From Cyanodermella asteris (Eukaryota > Ascomycota > Lecanoromycetes > Ostropales > Stictidaceae): DNA of 64,000 bases. Of the stretch, positions 1-10,314 are shown piece by piece (positions within the stretch are counted from its first letter, which is position 1; each line of letters starts with the position of its first letter). The notes below the pieces were generated by a model that saw only the letters and a program-made list of their open reading frames with translations, was not told where the DNA came from and searched no databases. The stretch is taken from positions 880,930 to 944,929 of the forward strand of contig UYJD01000014.1 in the NCBI GenBank assembly GCA_900618795.1, in the 5' to 3' direction. The position numbers and the translations under genes are program-made.

Positions 1-598
1 AGGTACTGATCGAGGACGGAGATGTGGCCAGGGAAGGTTAAGGATGTCGAGCTCTCGAAGAATGGTCGACATTTAGCGGTGGATCAGTCGTCGGATTCCC
101 CACAGTCGCACCACAAGACGCACGAGATCAGCTCGCCTGAGCAAAGCTTGGCGATAAGACTGTTCCATCTTGCAGGGATCAGCCCGTAAGCCTTTGATTA
201 CAGTACAGGGCACGCCGTTACAGCCCTCCAACGTCTTCCATGTTTCCATCGCTGAAACCGTGCGTCGGCCGGCGACGCATGCGTGCTCACGCTCGTCTGG
301 TGCAGCTTGAGTGCGTGACCAACACGACCCCCTGGATCCATTGTCATCTCTGATGTCGACCTCTCGCCCTCCAAGCCATCGATTTTAGTCTTCGGATTCG
401 GCTAACAACTCCAATTACACCCTTGATTCAGACGACTTCCCTGCAGTCGGAAACCGCTTACTTGCCGTCACCTCTAGACCTCTACGAACGGAGCAACGAA
501 AAGTTCAGAAAACATAGCCAATCGTATCATGAATCCTTAAGTATACATCCAATCATGGCAGCTGCGGCGGCGTGCAAGCCGTCTTCTGCTCCGAGCTC
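1..598. other. Left-edge intergenic sequence
   Basis: No convincing coding segment. The 166-residue plus-strand reading frame that begins near 423 overlaps the 3' end of the Prp4 gene on the other strand and has no recognisable composition. Nothing else was identified. Confidence 0.5.
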
Positions 599-2890
599 TC
601 AGAGTTTGCGAGCAAGAAACGGATGCTTCAAGGCATCCGTCGGATTGATTCTCCTTTCCGGGTTGAGCGTCAAGCATTTGTCGAGCAAGTCTAAGAACGC
701 GTTCAGATCGGGGTCTCTCGAAGTGCCCATCAACCTCGTTCGTAGGTCTTTTGTAGGTTTGAGGAAATTCAGCATGCGAACGACGTCCTTTCCTGTCACC
801 CGGTCGTGTTCCACGCTCCGGAACGTGCCCATTTCATCGAAATGCAGTCCCGCAAATTCGCACTTGCGAAGCATCTTCATGCTGAATCGTCCTCTGCATT
901 CCATTATTGTTCGTAGCATTTGATTATTGCTCCTTCCCGTGAAAAGTATCTTGCCGGTGTAAAGCTCGAACAAGGTGCAGCCGATTGACCACGTGTCTAT
1001 CGCATAGTCGTAAGGCATACCCAGAATGATCTCAGGAGCACGATAGAATCGGCTAACGAGGTACGGCATGATGTCGCTTTCTGATGCATCGGCCGCCGAT
1101 CCCAAGTCGCAAATCTTAAGCAGCGTTCGGCGTTCGTTGACAAGGATGTTGTCGGGCTTCAGATCGGCGTGCAGGATTGTGCACTTCCTCAGGAGACTCA
1201 ATCCCTTGAAAATCTGCTGCGCATATACTCGCACAGCCTGCAAATCAATACCAACATCGCGTCCGAACTTCTTGAGAACTTCACGCAAATTCTCGTTTAG
1301 ATTCTCAAACACCATACAGAGATGCCCTTTGTGCTCAAAGGAGCGTTCGAGACGGATGACGTGCTTGCGGTCTTCTGGGTCAGCTTGTTTCAGTTTCTCC
1401 AGGATCCCGATTTCTTTGGCAGCGGCTTTGCGCATCGTCTCGTTGCTGCGAATCACTTTGATGGCGACCAGTTTCTGTGAAGATTGATCCAAAGCGCGAA
1501 CGACACTCGAGAACATGCCTTTCCCAAGGTTTGATTGGACATGGTAGCGGCCGTCGAGGAGCTCACCAAGGATGACTCGATAGTAGCCTTGATCGTCGTC
1601 GAAGTCATCAATGGTGTTGACGTTCAAAGCCTTCGCGTTCGAGTGGGCTTTGGCACCATTCTGCTTCGAAGCAGAGGCCGGAGCAAACATGTCGTCGTCG
1701 TCATCGTCGTCGTCGGCGAACATATCGAATTCGTTCTTCGGCTTCTTTCCAGTCGCGCCTTCTGAGACCTGGGCTTCCATTGCGACAGTACCCGCGGCTT
1801 GTGCGACTGGCTTAGTCTCGTTTTGCAAGCGATGGTCGTGGCGCTTCTTGTCTTCGTCCATGTCCATGGTGGCATCGTAGTCAGCTGCAGAAGGCTCATC
1901 ATCTGTAACTCCCTCATGCTCCTGCGCATGTACATTTGCAAGGTCGGCATCTTTTGAAAAGTCTATGCCTACCGGAGTGGATTCACGCGACGAAGCAGAA
2001 CGTGGAGTACCTGGAGCAGAGCTGGTCTCGGAGGGCGCTACTGGATTATCAGCATCTTGCTTGGCTTTGCCCGGTCGACGGAGCCGACATTGTGAGAACT
2101 TACCATTTGCTGGAGTCGCGGGTCCCGTGGTGTTTGGCGTGCTACTTGCTGTGCTGTGGTCCATGTTTCCATCAAGCGCCTGCTTCAACAAAGGTGGAGG
2201 CTGGGTACGATGCTTGGCACGAATTGCCTCCCACTTCTTGCGTTTCTGCTCTCGCAGCGCCTCGACGTCAAGATTCTGCGATTGAACAGGTTCACCTGCA
2301 TCAGCCCGATCCGTGGGGGCAGCAGCTTCTGCATCTCGACCTATCTGATTGTCATTTGTTTCAGCAGTCGACCTTGAAAAAGCAGTGGCGGAGACAGGTT
2401 GGCCCTGATCGCTCACTGACTGTTTGCTAGATGTTTTGACATTATCCTGATCCTCTCTCCTGTGGGATGGTCTTTGACGATCTTCGTCTCGGAACCCTCG
2501 AATGCGCGGTGGAGAGCGGCTTAGCGGCGAGCGTCTGCGGTCCCTGGAAGGTCGTCTTCTGCGATCCTCGAAAGCGCGGCTGGGCGCAACATTCGAATGC
2601 CTGTCGTGTCTGTCTTCGTATCGCACCCGGAAGCGTCGGGGATCATCTCGATCACGGCGGGTATAGTGATCCTCCTCATTATGCCTCTTTGACCCTCTTT
2701 GTCTGTACGGCGATCTAGACCGGGATCGACGTGTCCGCGGCGGACCTGTCGATGCTGTCGGCGAAGGCGAGCGAGAATAGAGCACGCGCCTGGGATGACG
2801 GTTAACAGGAGATCTTGATGATGATCGAGACTGGGTTCTCTTTGCCTCGACAATTTCGCCGTCCGAGGGCGTAGAAGCCTTTGATGCCAT
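599..2890 (-). CDS. prp4: Prp4-type pre-mRNA splicing protein kinase
   Basis: Ser/Thr kinase of the Prp4/PRPF4B family, a nuclear dual-specificity-like kinase that phosphorylates U4/U6.U5 tri-snRNP proteins before spliceosome activation. The N-terminal third is rich in RS/SR dipeptides and Arg/Asp. A linker carries an Asp tract (about residues 390-400). The C-terminal ~300 residues are the kinase: glycine loop GKGMFSSVV, VAIK lysine, the family-specific HADLKPDN catalytic loop (HAD instead of HRD, as in human PRPF4B), a DLGSA metal site (DFG variant) and APEIILG. The ATG at 2890 gives 763 residues if read straight through. Reverse-strand 2041-2103 looks like a real intron (GTAAGT donor, GCTGAT branch, CAG acceptor). 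It is 63 nt and stop-free, so splicing gives 742 residues. Divergent from TMA7. Family assignment is near certain; the splice status is inference. Confidence 0.95.
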   Translation of the reverse strand: MASKASTPSDGEIVEAKRTQSRSSSRSPVNRHPRRVLYSRSPSPTASTGPPRTRRSRSRSPYRQRGSKRHNEEDHYTRRDRDDPRRFRVRYEDRHDRHSNVAPSRAFEDRRRRPSRDRRRSPLSRSPPRIRGFRDEDRQRPSHRREDQDNVKTSSKQSVSDQGQPVSATAFSRSTAETNDNQIGRDAEAAAPTDRADAGEPVQSQNLDVEALREQKRKKWEAIRAKHRTQPPPLLKQALDGNMDHSTASSTPNTTGPATPANGKFSQCRLRRPGKAKQDADNPVAPSETSSAPGTPRSASSRESTPVGIDFSKDADLANVHAQEHEGVTDDEPSAADYDATMDMDEDKKRHDHRLQNETKPVAQAAGTVAMEAQVSEGATGKKPKNEFDMFADDDDDDDDMFAPASASKQNGAKAHSNAKALNVNTIDDFDDDQGYYRVILGELLDGRYHVQSNLGKGMFSSVVRALDQSSQKLVAIKVIRSNETMRKAAAKEIGILEKLKQADPEDRKHVIRLERSFEHKGHLCMVFENLNENLREVLKKFGRDVGIDLQAVRVYAQQIFKGLSLLRKCTILHADLKPDNILVNERRTLLKICDLGSAADASESDIMPYLVSRFYRAPEIILGMPYDYAIDTWSIGCTLFELYTGKILFTGRSNNQMLRTIMECRGRFSMKMLRKCEFAGLHFDEMGTFRSVEHDRVTGKDVVRMLNFLKPTKDLRTRLMGTSRDPDLNAFLDLLDKCLTLNPERRINPTDALKHPFLARKL
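2041..2103 (-). other. Probable in-frame 63-nt intron in prp4
   Basis: On the reverse strand the segment starts with the perfect donor GTAAGT and ends with GCTGATAATCCAG, which combines a CTRAY branch site and a CAG acceptor. Its length is a multiple of three and it contains no stop codon. Retention therefore adds 21 residues in the low-complexity linker and removal joins the flanking frames cleanly. A gene finder could miss it because the uninterrupted frame is open. Confidence 0.75.
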
Positions 2891-3577
2891 GCTGTTGGTA
2901 GTATTGGCTACAGCATTGGCGATCTGGTATCTTCAAGATCAGCTTATTGTTCGCAGAAAAAAGCAGGCCTGAGGTGGAGACAGGCCAGCGATTTGTGCTC
3001 GTACTTGCCGCCGTGCTAGACCTGAAGAATCAGATCATAAGAGTCCAAAGCACGTCTCAGAGAACACTGTGTGGAAAAGATGTCGACTCGCTGATATGCA
3101 AGCGAGTGTGGTCGAGCAGTTGGTGTCTGAGAGAGTGTTGTCTGCGCTCAAGGTGAATTCTTGGGTGCGGCTGCGGCTGCGGCTGAGGCTGCGACTTTGT
3201 GCTAGCACGGCTTGAGATGGAGGGGTGCTTCCCCACAGCTGTTTAGCGGGCTGTTCAGTTGAGCACTGCTGGTCGGCCCAGTGGACCCCAACTAGACACC
3301 GGCATGGTCGCCCTGAGAACCACTCAAGAATAAGCTGGCTATACTCCAGCAAAACTCTTCAGTCACGGGTTTTGTCAACTGCGCCATCCTTGTCTTTGCT
3401 TGCCCCACCAGACTCCACTATCCCCGGTCCAGGTTCTGGTTCCCAACTGCGCCACAGTCCCAGTATCACTCGATTTCACCGCAAGGGAGCTTTCACCTTC
3501 CTAGCCATCCCGCTGATACCAGCGACGTCCATTTAACAGTCTTCAAGCCCTTCGTCTCAAGCCACTCGACATCAAAC
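2891..3577. promoter_or_regulatory. Divergent intergenic region prp4 / TMA7
   Basis: 687 bp between the start codons of prp4 (minus) and TMA7 (plus); must contain both promoters and 5' leaders. A short GCTGCG-type repeat (GCGGCT units near 3168-3190) is visible. No specific factor site is claimed. Confidence 0.5.
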
Positions 3578-3837
3578 ATGGGCGGCGCAAGCAGAGAAGG
3601 AGGCAAGGCCAAGCCTTTGAAGGCGGCCAAGAAGGAGAAGAAGGTTCGTCGCGATGCCTCTTGTCTGCAAGGCATGTGCTCACGCTGTAGCAGGAACTCG
3701 ACGAGGATGATCTCGCATACCTGGAGAAGAAGAAGGCCGACGCCGCGGCGAACAAGGCTCTCAAAGACCAGCTCGCCGGCAAGAAGGGCCCAGTCAACAC
3801 GGGTCAGCAGGGAATCAAGAAAAGCGGCAAGAAATGA
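3578..3837 (+). CDS. tma7: Translation machinery-associated protein 7 (TMA7)
   Basis: Very small, highly charged ribosome-associated protein of the TMA7/CCDC72 family. Exon 1 is 3578-3643 (22 codons, MGG...EKK) and exon 2 is 3694-3837. The 50-nt intron at 3644-3693 uses a GTTCGT donor and a tandem TAGCAG acceptor. The joined frame gives 69 residues: a Lys/Ala-rich N-terminus, the family's acidic ELDEDDLAYLEKKK segment, and the conserved C-terminal GPVNTGQQGIKKSGKK. Length matches the family (about 64-70 residues). The unspliced reading frame is a 90-residue artefact that loses the conserved C-terminus. Use of the upstream AG would insert one Gln. Function in ribosome biology comes from the family and is not visible here. 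Confidence 0.93.
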
Positions 3838-4529
3838 GATCTTTGCATAGACGACTTGCATGTCCGCTTTAGCATACGTTGGGATCTTTCGAAGACAACG
3901 ACAGGCGATTGGCGTTGGGGGATTCAGACTTGTTTGCACGCAAGATTTGGTGTGCACGATGATGCATTAATATCCCTACTCAAAGAAAGACAGTTCCGGG
4001 TCTTCTCTTGTAGGCTCGCCTTGAGGCGACTGCTCAAGGCATATTAATTCAAGTATTGCATCCATAAGTCTCTGCTAGTGCTCACATGCCACGTTCGTCA
4101 CTCAGGGTGCATAGTTATTGCACCATGGCCACGATCATCTTTCTCTTGCTATGAACTTGCATACACCGCGCTGTCTGCCAGACTCTGTATGTGTACTGGG
4201 TGTGCTCGTTATATAGATGCAGATGTGACAGCACGCGAATCTAGCATTGTCTTCGAGGTGACCGTAGGCTATTCACTTCGTGGTAATCACAGAACAATTT
4301 GCAGTATTCATGCATGGCGGGAGCAAACGGAATAACAATCTTGGTGGCGTGGCTAATCATCTAAGCGTTTTCGCCCAATAGCTAGTGCGCCAGTGAATTG
4401 TGCTTTGTCACAAGTGGTGTGGGTCTCGTCGAGTTTGCTGTTGAAATCTCGCTCATCGATTTGGGTTTGAGAAAAAATTTCGGAACACTTCTTTAATGTC
4501 ACCAATCTTCGTCAAGTCCGGAACTCGAT
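3838..4529. other. Intergenic region TMA7-cns1
   Basis: 692 bp with no supported gene. Short reading frames here have no recognisable motif. It should hold the TMA7 3' UTR and the cns1 promoter. Confidence 0.5.
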
Positions 4530-5771
4530 ATGGACAAAGATCAAGCACTCAAGTATGCCAAGAAGCTCGAAGAGGACATAGCCAATGGTACCTGGGAGAA
4601 ACTGAATAGAAGACTCGACGAAGATGCTAGTCTCTCACAATCTGCCGGACCAAGCCTTCCACCGGCAGAATCGGCGCAGTCTATAGACGACCTGGCAGCC
4701 GATCTGAAGAGACATCCGTTTTTCGCAACCACAGCTGAGGATGTTGAGGCCGCAGAAGATACTCCGGAGATGGAAGCTCTCAAGGCCCTCGCCTACGATG
4801 GGACCAGAGCCGAAAATGCCGAGAACTTTCGAACTCAAGGGAACGAAGCAGCCAGAATGAAGGATTGGAAGAATGCGAAAGAATTCTACAACAAGGCCCT
4901 TGCAGTGTTGAAAGCCGCCCGACGAGCCGATGAGATCGAAGACCTTCAGACACAGGGATCCGGTTGGGAGGAAACCGAGGCCAAAAAGGAGGTAGAACTT
5001 CGAGAGAAGTGCCTTAGCAACCGAGCTTTATGTCACTTGAACCTTCAGAACTACAGAAGCTGTTCGCTAGATTGTGTGGCGGCTCTCGAAATTGCACCAC
5101 GGAATGTCAAAGCTCACTACAGGCTCGCGCAGGCCCTACAAGCGCTTGGAAAGCTGGAGGAAGCACTCAAGGCCTGTGATGCTGGTCTGACGGTGGAGGC
5201 GGATAACACACCATTATCCCAGGCAAGGGCAGCCATTGTAAAGGCCAAGTCTTTTCGTGATGAGCAAGACGCGAAGCGCAAGGCAAGAGAAGAACGACAA
5301 GCCAAGCAAGATATGATTCTGAGAGCGGCGTTGCAGGCACGCAATATCAAGACACGAACGACGTCTAATCCACCGGAGCTAGAAGACGCGCTTCCAACCC
5401 TCCTTCCAGATCCATTAGATCCGACAAGCTCCTTGGTTCTGCCAGTTCTGGTACTCTATCCGTTGCACTCACAGACTGACTTTATCAAGCAGTTTGGCGA
5501 AGATCAAACGTTGGCCAACCACCTTGACTATCTTCTGCCCTTGCCTTGGGACGAGAGCCACGAATACAGTGACAGCAAAGATAAGACGGAGGCATTCCTT
5601 CAGACCGTCGATGGTGGTCTGGTCAAGTGGGGCAAGAAGGTAGAGCTGCTGCGGGTCTTGACCACAGGGCAGGTAGAGGTGGTGGACAACGTGGTAACGG
5701 TACACATCGTGCCAAAGGGTCGAACCGCAGAATGGATAGCTGAATTCAAGAAGAGAAGTGGCAAATCGTGA
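4530..5771 (+). CDS. cns1: Cns1/TTC4-type TPR cochaperone
   Basis: 413-residue intronless cochaperone of the Cns1/TTC4 family, which couples Hsp90 and Hsp70 and is essential in yeast. Residues 1-95 are the family N-terminal segment with the HPFF motif. Three TPR repeats span about 98-235 (start ENFRTQGNEAARMKDW; the NRALCHLNLQNY helix; AHYRLAQALQALGKLEEAL). A charged helix follows (about 240-275). The C-terminal 'wheel' domain begins with LPVLVLYPLHSQTDFI and contains the HLDYLLPLPWD segment. Length and domain order match fungal Cns1. The ATG at 4530 gives the conserved N-terminus. Alternative: a general TPR protein, but the wheel domain argues strongly for Cns1. Confidence 0.93.
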   Translation: MDKDQALKYAKKLEEDIANGTWEKLNRRLDEDASLSQSAGPSLPPAESAQSIDDLAADLKRHPFFATTAEDVEAAEDTPEMEALKALAYDGTRAENAENFRTQGNEAARMKDWKNAKEFYNKALAVLKAARRADEIEDLQTQGSGWEETEAKKEVELREKCLSNRALCHLNLQNYRSCSLDCVAALEIAPRNVKAHYRLAQALQALGKLEEALKACDAGLTVEADNTPLSQARAAIVKAKSFRDEQDAKRKAREERQAKQDMILRAALQARNIKTRTTSNPPELEDALPTLLPDPLDPTSSLVLPVLVLYPLHSQTDFIKQFGEDQTLANHLDYLLPLPWDESHEYSDSKDKTEAFLQTVDGGLVKWGKKVELLRVLTTGQVEVVDNVVTVHIVPKGRTAEWIAEFKKRSGKS

Positions 5772-6841
5772 AAGGCATATGGGCACGATCCGAGGGACGC
5801 TGTTGTGCTCTCCTGTGTGTCTGGAAAGCTCGCATCGCTTCTGGCGTCCTGAAACCATCATACAACAAATCCTGAAGGCAAGTCATATGTGCGTCGCGAC
5901 AGCAGTCGAGCTGAAGCTTGAAAGCAGCACAAAGCCTGAAGATTGCCACAGTTTGCACGAGAATTGATACAAGCAGGGTTGATGATGTATGACCAGACAC
6001 TCTCAACGAGTTGTACGAATATTAGTCTAAACTTGGTGGAGAAAACCAGCCGCTTTGGCGATTGCAACAGACAAACACAAGTGGCAACGAGACGTTCACG
6101 AGTCAGGTCAACATGGCGTAGAAGCTGGTAGCCCAGTTTGCACGCAAATGCTAGAATCTCTCAATACGACAGCAAGGAAAGTCGGTGCGGTGATACAAAG
6201 CCGTATGTATACGTTTTGCGTTGTCTCTCGACGTCCGTTGAACCCGCTACACTACAACGTCCAACAGCATTACCGTGAGTGGTCACATCGAGACCGACGC
6301 TTGCTTCCTTGTGTATCGAGGAGTATTTTGAGATTGCTTGCATCGACCCGATCGATTAGTACGTTCTCTATGAGTACTGTGTTTTCGGCGTTATCTTGGC
6401 TAGGCGAAGTCTTCTTTGGCCAGACTCGCGACCGGAGCAGAAAAGCTTGGAGCTCCTCTCATAAGCACTTCCGTCTCGAGTGCCTCCAAAATTTGTTCTG
6501 CTAAGCACTTTAGCTGGTGTTGAGATTGCTCCGATAGTGCTGCAGAAACAATGCAACAATACATGCAAAATGAAGGTCAGGATGTGTATGATCACGTGAC
6601 TTGGTTCCGCGCTAAGCACGGATGTCGCGTTCTATGCGCCGTCATGCCGTTTTCTAATGTTTACACCACAATCCGCTCGCGAAGCTCACTTTACCGCCAT
6701 TAGGATCACGACCTACCACTTCTGCCACCACGTAACGATTGACACGATTCTGATGTCCGCGCGATGAGAAGCTCATAGACCTTACACCATTCCGTGCGTC
6801 TTGCACCGCGACACCTCAACGACATCACACCACAATACACA
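5772..6841. other. Intergenic region cns1-INCENP
   Basis: 1,070 bp without a supported gene. A 149-residue plus-strand frame at 6055-6504 has biased, Ser/Arg-rich composition without recognisable domains, and I do not call it. Confidence 0.5.
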
Positions 6842-9800
6842 ATGGCGACACGCGCTGGCGGCCACGCCCCTGTGGGGTCCTCGGACTGGATTCTCAAGGA
6901 GTTCAGCGACATATCGGCGCTCTGTGAGAACGAACTCGAAGACTTCACCTTTTCCGCTCGTAATGAGGTCGAGTGGCTCAACGAACACATGGCCGACATA
7001 CTTGCCAGCAACCATTTGTGAGTGGTTCATTGCTCTGTGCGACCGCACAATGACTAACAAGATGTAGGAACCTTGCAGAAATCATGAAGACCCCTGGCAA
7101 ACTTCGCGGCAAGACCCCTCGAACGGCTCGACAGCGTAGTCCCTTGAAAGAGATAAGGCAACCGCTTGGTGAGATCGCAAACATCGACAAACGCTTCAAC
7201 AGCCCCGTTCGCCAAAATCCACTCGAGCTTCCAGTCAAGTTCCATACACAGGATCAACAAAGCTCATCCTCTCAGACACATGGTCTAATCCACACAACGA
7301 AGGATTCCGGCTACCATGGCGAATCGGATTCGATGGAAATGGAGCGGGACTTACCAGGAACACAAGATTTCGAAATGACAGAAGCGCAACAATTTGACGG
7401 AATCCAAGATGTGAATACTAATGTTGTGCTGGACAAGAACCAGCCCAAAGAGGAGAGGTCAACGGAAGGCTCATTCCAATCAGCCAAAGAGAACCAGACT
7501 CTGGCAGATGCGTCAGGCGATATGGTGATGCAAGACTCGACAGCAGAAACCAATTTACATCTAGATCCAGTGTCGGAGCAACTGCGACGCGAAAGCGCAG
7601 AACAGTGTCAAATAGACGTAGAGATGGATGGTACAAGAACAATCGATGCTCCGGAACACGACCAGAATGAGGAGACTGGTCCGGCATCTTCGGAGAACTC
7701 AACACCTGCGAAGACTATCGTTAGGAAGAGCAGTCTTACCTTTGCTGCGCTACCTGCAAGGGATCCGCTTACTACTAAGAAAAGTATGGGTAATCGTGTC
7801 TCTGGTCAAAATGCAGTCTCTGGTGGATTGAGCTATCTGGGACGTATCACAGGTGGAAAATCTCTCGGCGCTACACTTCACCCTGACGAGGAGTCAAATG
7901 ACGAAGACGAGGATGAAGAGGGCGAAGGGACCCTGAATCGAGAAGCGTCTAATGGGACAGGCGCAATGGCCAGGTTGCATAGCAAAGCTTCAACGCAACG
8001 CCTTCACGAGCGGATCAGTGCTCTGAGTAAGACTCAGCCACAGAGGCCGACAAAGTCGATACCATCAAACATCTCAAATGTTCCAACGGACTACCCCACA
8101 TTACCAGAGAATGAGGACCATCTGAAACAGCCCAAGGATGGCAACGAGGGAGTCGAGAAATGGAATGCAGCTGCGCAGGTATCATCTACAGCACTACCAC
8201 GTCAAAAGTCGGCTGAAGACAATGATCGACTTCCGCCCTTTGAGATTCACCAAGATGAGCCAGAGACGGAGAACCGGCCATCTACAACCCCAGCAGGATC
8301 TCCTCCGAAGCACATCTTCCAACAACACGGACCCTTGCTTGCTTCGAAGTCAAAAGTTCAGTCTATCATGCAGGCTGCGCGAGGTCTATTCAGCAGCAGT
8401 GCCAGCGCGTCTGCACAGGCCAAACGTGAAGCCACATCAACTTCAGCCCCTCTTAGGGAGATGGCTAAGCTCGAATATCCAGCACTGCCTAATTCTGCAT
8501 CCTCCAAACCGATTGCCCCGAGCGAACCACGCCGCACGCGGAGCTCGACCGAGAAAGAGGAGAAACGTCAGCGAGAAGAGCAAGAGAGACAGCGTCCGGT
8601 GTTACCGAAAATCTCTGGAAGTGACTCTGACAGCGACGAACTTGCGGATGGTGAAGACAATGACACGAAGAAACAGCCAACCAGGAAGAGTCCACGACGA
8701 CTAGTAACGGATGAGCAGGACGAGCTGGCCGATCAGGAGCAAGAAAGACCAAAGTCTGCCATGGGTCCACCTGCCAAACCACGCTCATTCCTACAAAAGT
8801 CCACAGCCAGCAGACGTCCTATTGCGAAGCCGACTAAAGACCAGCCAGCGCAACAGAAAGTATCCATCAAGATCGGGTCGATGGCAGGCCGTCGTCCGCT
8901 CACGGCCGCGACACTCTCGTCCATGTCGAAAGGTCCCGAACCGTCCTCCCAATCCAAGCCAGCAGCAAGCGGAAAGAAGGAAAGCACTGCCTCACGCTCA
9001 ACAACAGCGTCTTCTGCTCCTAGCTTTAAGTCTTCTACAGCCGCTTCTTCGGCCAAGCCAAAGGCACTGCTTGCCGCAGAGCGAAAGAAGGAAGCCGATG
9101 AAAAAGCAGCCCAGAAGAAGCTTGAACAGAAGCGGGAACTTGAACGACGCAAGGCTGCTCAACAAGAGGAAACCCAGAGACGGGAGCAGGAGAGGCAAGC
9201 TGCCGAAAGACAGAAGGAGAAGCAACGTCAAGCGGACGAAGAGCGCAAAAGACAAGAGCAACGGCAAGCAGTCGAGAAGAAGCGTGCCGATCAGCAAGCA
9301 AAACGTGAGCAGATGCAACGCGATGCAGAACAGCAAGCGTCGCTCAAATCGTCTGCTTACCGAGCTGATGCTGGCCCTGCGAGACCACCATCGAGGCAAG
9401 CAACTCTTCAGGATTTCCCGAGACCACCAGGTGCGCAGCCTCAAGGCCCGAAACGTGTGTGGAATCCCGAGCAGGATGAAGAAACTCAAAGAAACGCACG
9501 ACCTCAGGCCAACCAAAATTACCGAAGTACACAGGATGGCAAGCGGCGCAAAACCGATGATGAGGAGACTTTCGATCAGGTTCCTAAGAGGCCGACGATG
9601 GCACCACCTGTGCGAATTTCGAATATCCTCAAGAATGGAAACAAACCTATACTCGGCAACTATCCTCGTGCACCGCCTCCAGCAAGCCATCACCTCACTG
9701 CTACGACGCAACACGGCACATCTCAAGCACAGCAATTCAAGCAGTCATATGGAGGTCAAGTTCCGCAACCGCCGAGACCGGTGACAGCAATGGACATTGC

Positions 9801-10314
9801 ACGATTTCAGAACGGTGCCATTCCCTTTGCGAACTCGAACAATGCTCCCGCACCTACGACAAATGGACCGCCTGCTCCCTACAAGACGCCTTTGCAAGCT
9901 CAAAGGTTCGGGCAGCCTCAACCACAGCAGGCTCAACAGCCCAAGTCCTCACCGTTCGTCAATGGTGAATACTTGCAGTTGGATGATATTCCAAGCGATT
10001 CGGAGTCCGAAGACTCGGAAGAAGAGCGTGAACGCAAAGCAAACATGCCTGACTGGGTGCTGACACCTAACCTGAACCAGAAGTTGATGGACCAGGAAGG
10101 TGACAATCCCGATGCCGTTTTTGGTCCCATTGCTCCGTTGCACATGGAAGAGATGTTCAAGGATAAAAAGGGCCAGGCACGCTTCAGGGGCCGCACGAGC
10201 AGTGCGAACTGGTTCGGAGCTGACCGACTCACGGAGGAGGAGAAGGCACGCGACCTGGAAGCACGCGCAAAGATTCGCCAGGATGGTGGATGGACTTTTG
10301 GCCTGGGACGGTGA
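6842..10314 (+). CDS. INCENP (Sli15/Pic1), chromosomal passenger complex scaffold
   Basis: Inner centromere protein, which binds and activates Aurora/Ipl1 kinase. Exon 1 is 6842-7017, the intron 7018-7067 (GTGAGT donor, TGACTAAC branch, TAG acceptor), exon 2 7068-10314; 1,140 residues. Residues 1-75 form the centromere-targeting region (DWILKEFSDISALCENELED ... EIMKTPGKLRGKTPR). The middle is disordered with many SP/TP sites. About residues 715-825 are a Lys/Glu/Arg/Gln-rich single-helix or coiled-coil segment. The C-terminus is a textbook IN-box: PDWVLTPNLNQKLMDQE, DAVFGPI, then RTSSANWFGADRLT, whose TSS motif is the Aurora phosphorylation site in the family. If annotated from the single long frame only (start at 7084), the CEN box would be lost. 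Confidence 0.95.

Noticed and set aside
8998-9735. 245-residue minus-strand frame rich in Leu/Arg
   Set aside because: Antisense shadow of the INCENP charged helix, where GAG/AAG codons read as CTC/CTT; no domain.
8711-9784. 357-residue plus-strand frame
   Set aside because: Lies entirely inside the INCENP exon in another frame; its Arg/Gln/Ser composition comes from the low-complexity Lys/Glu codons.
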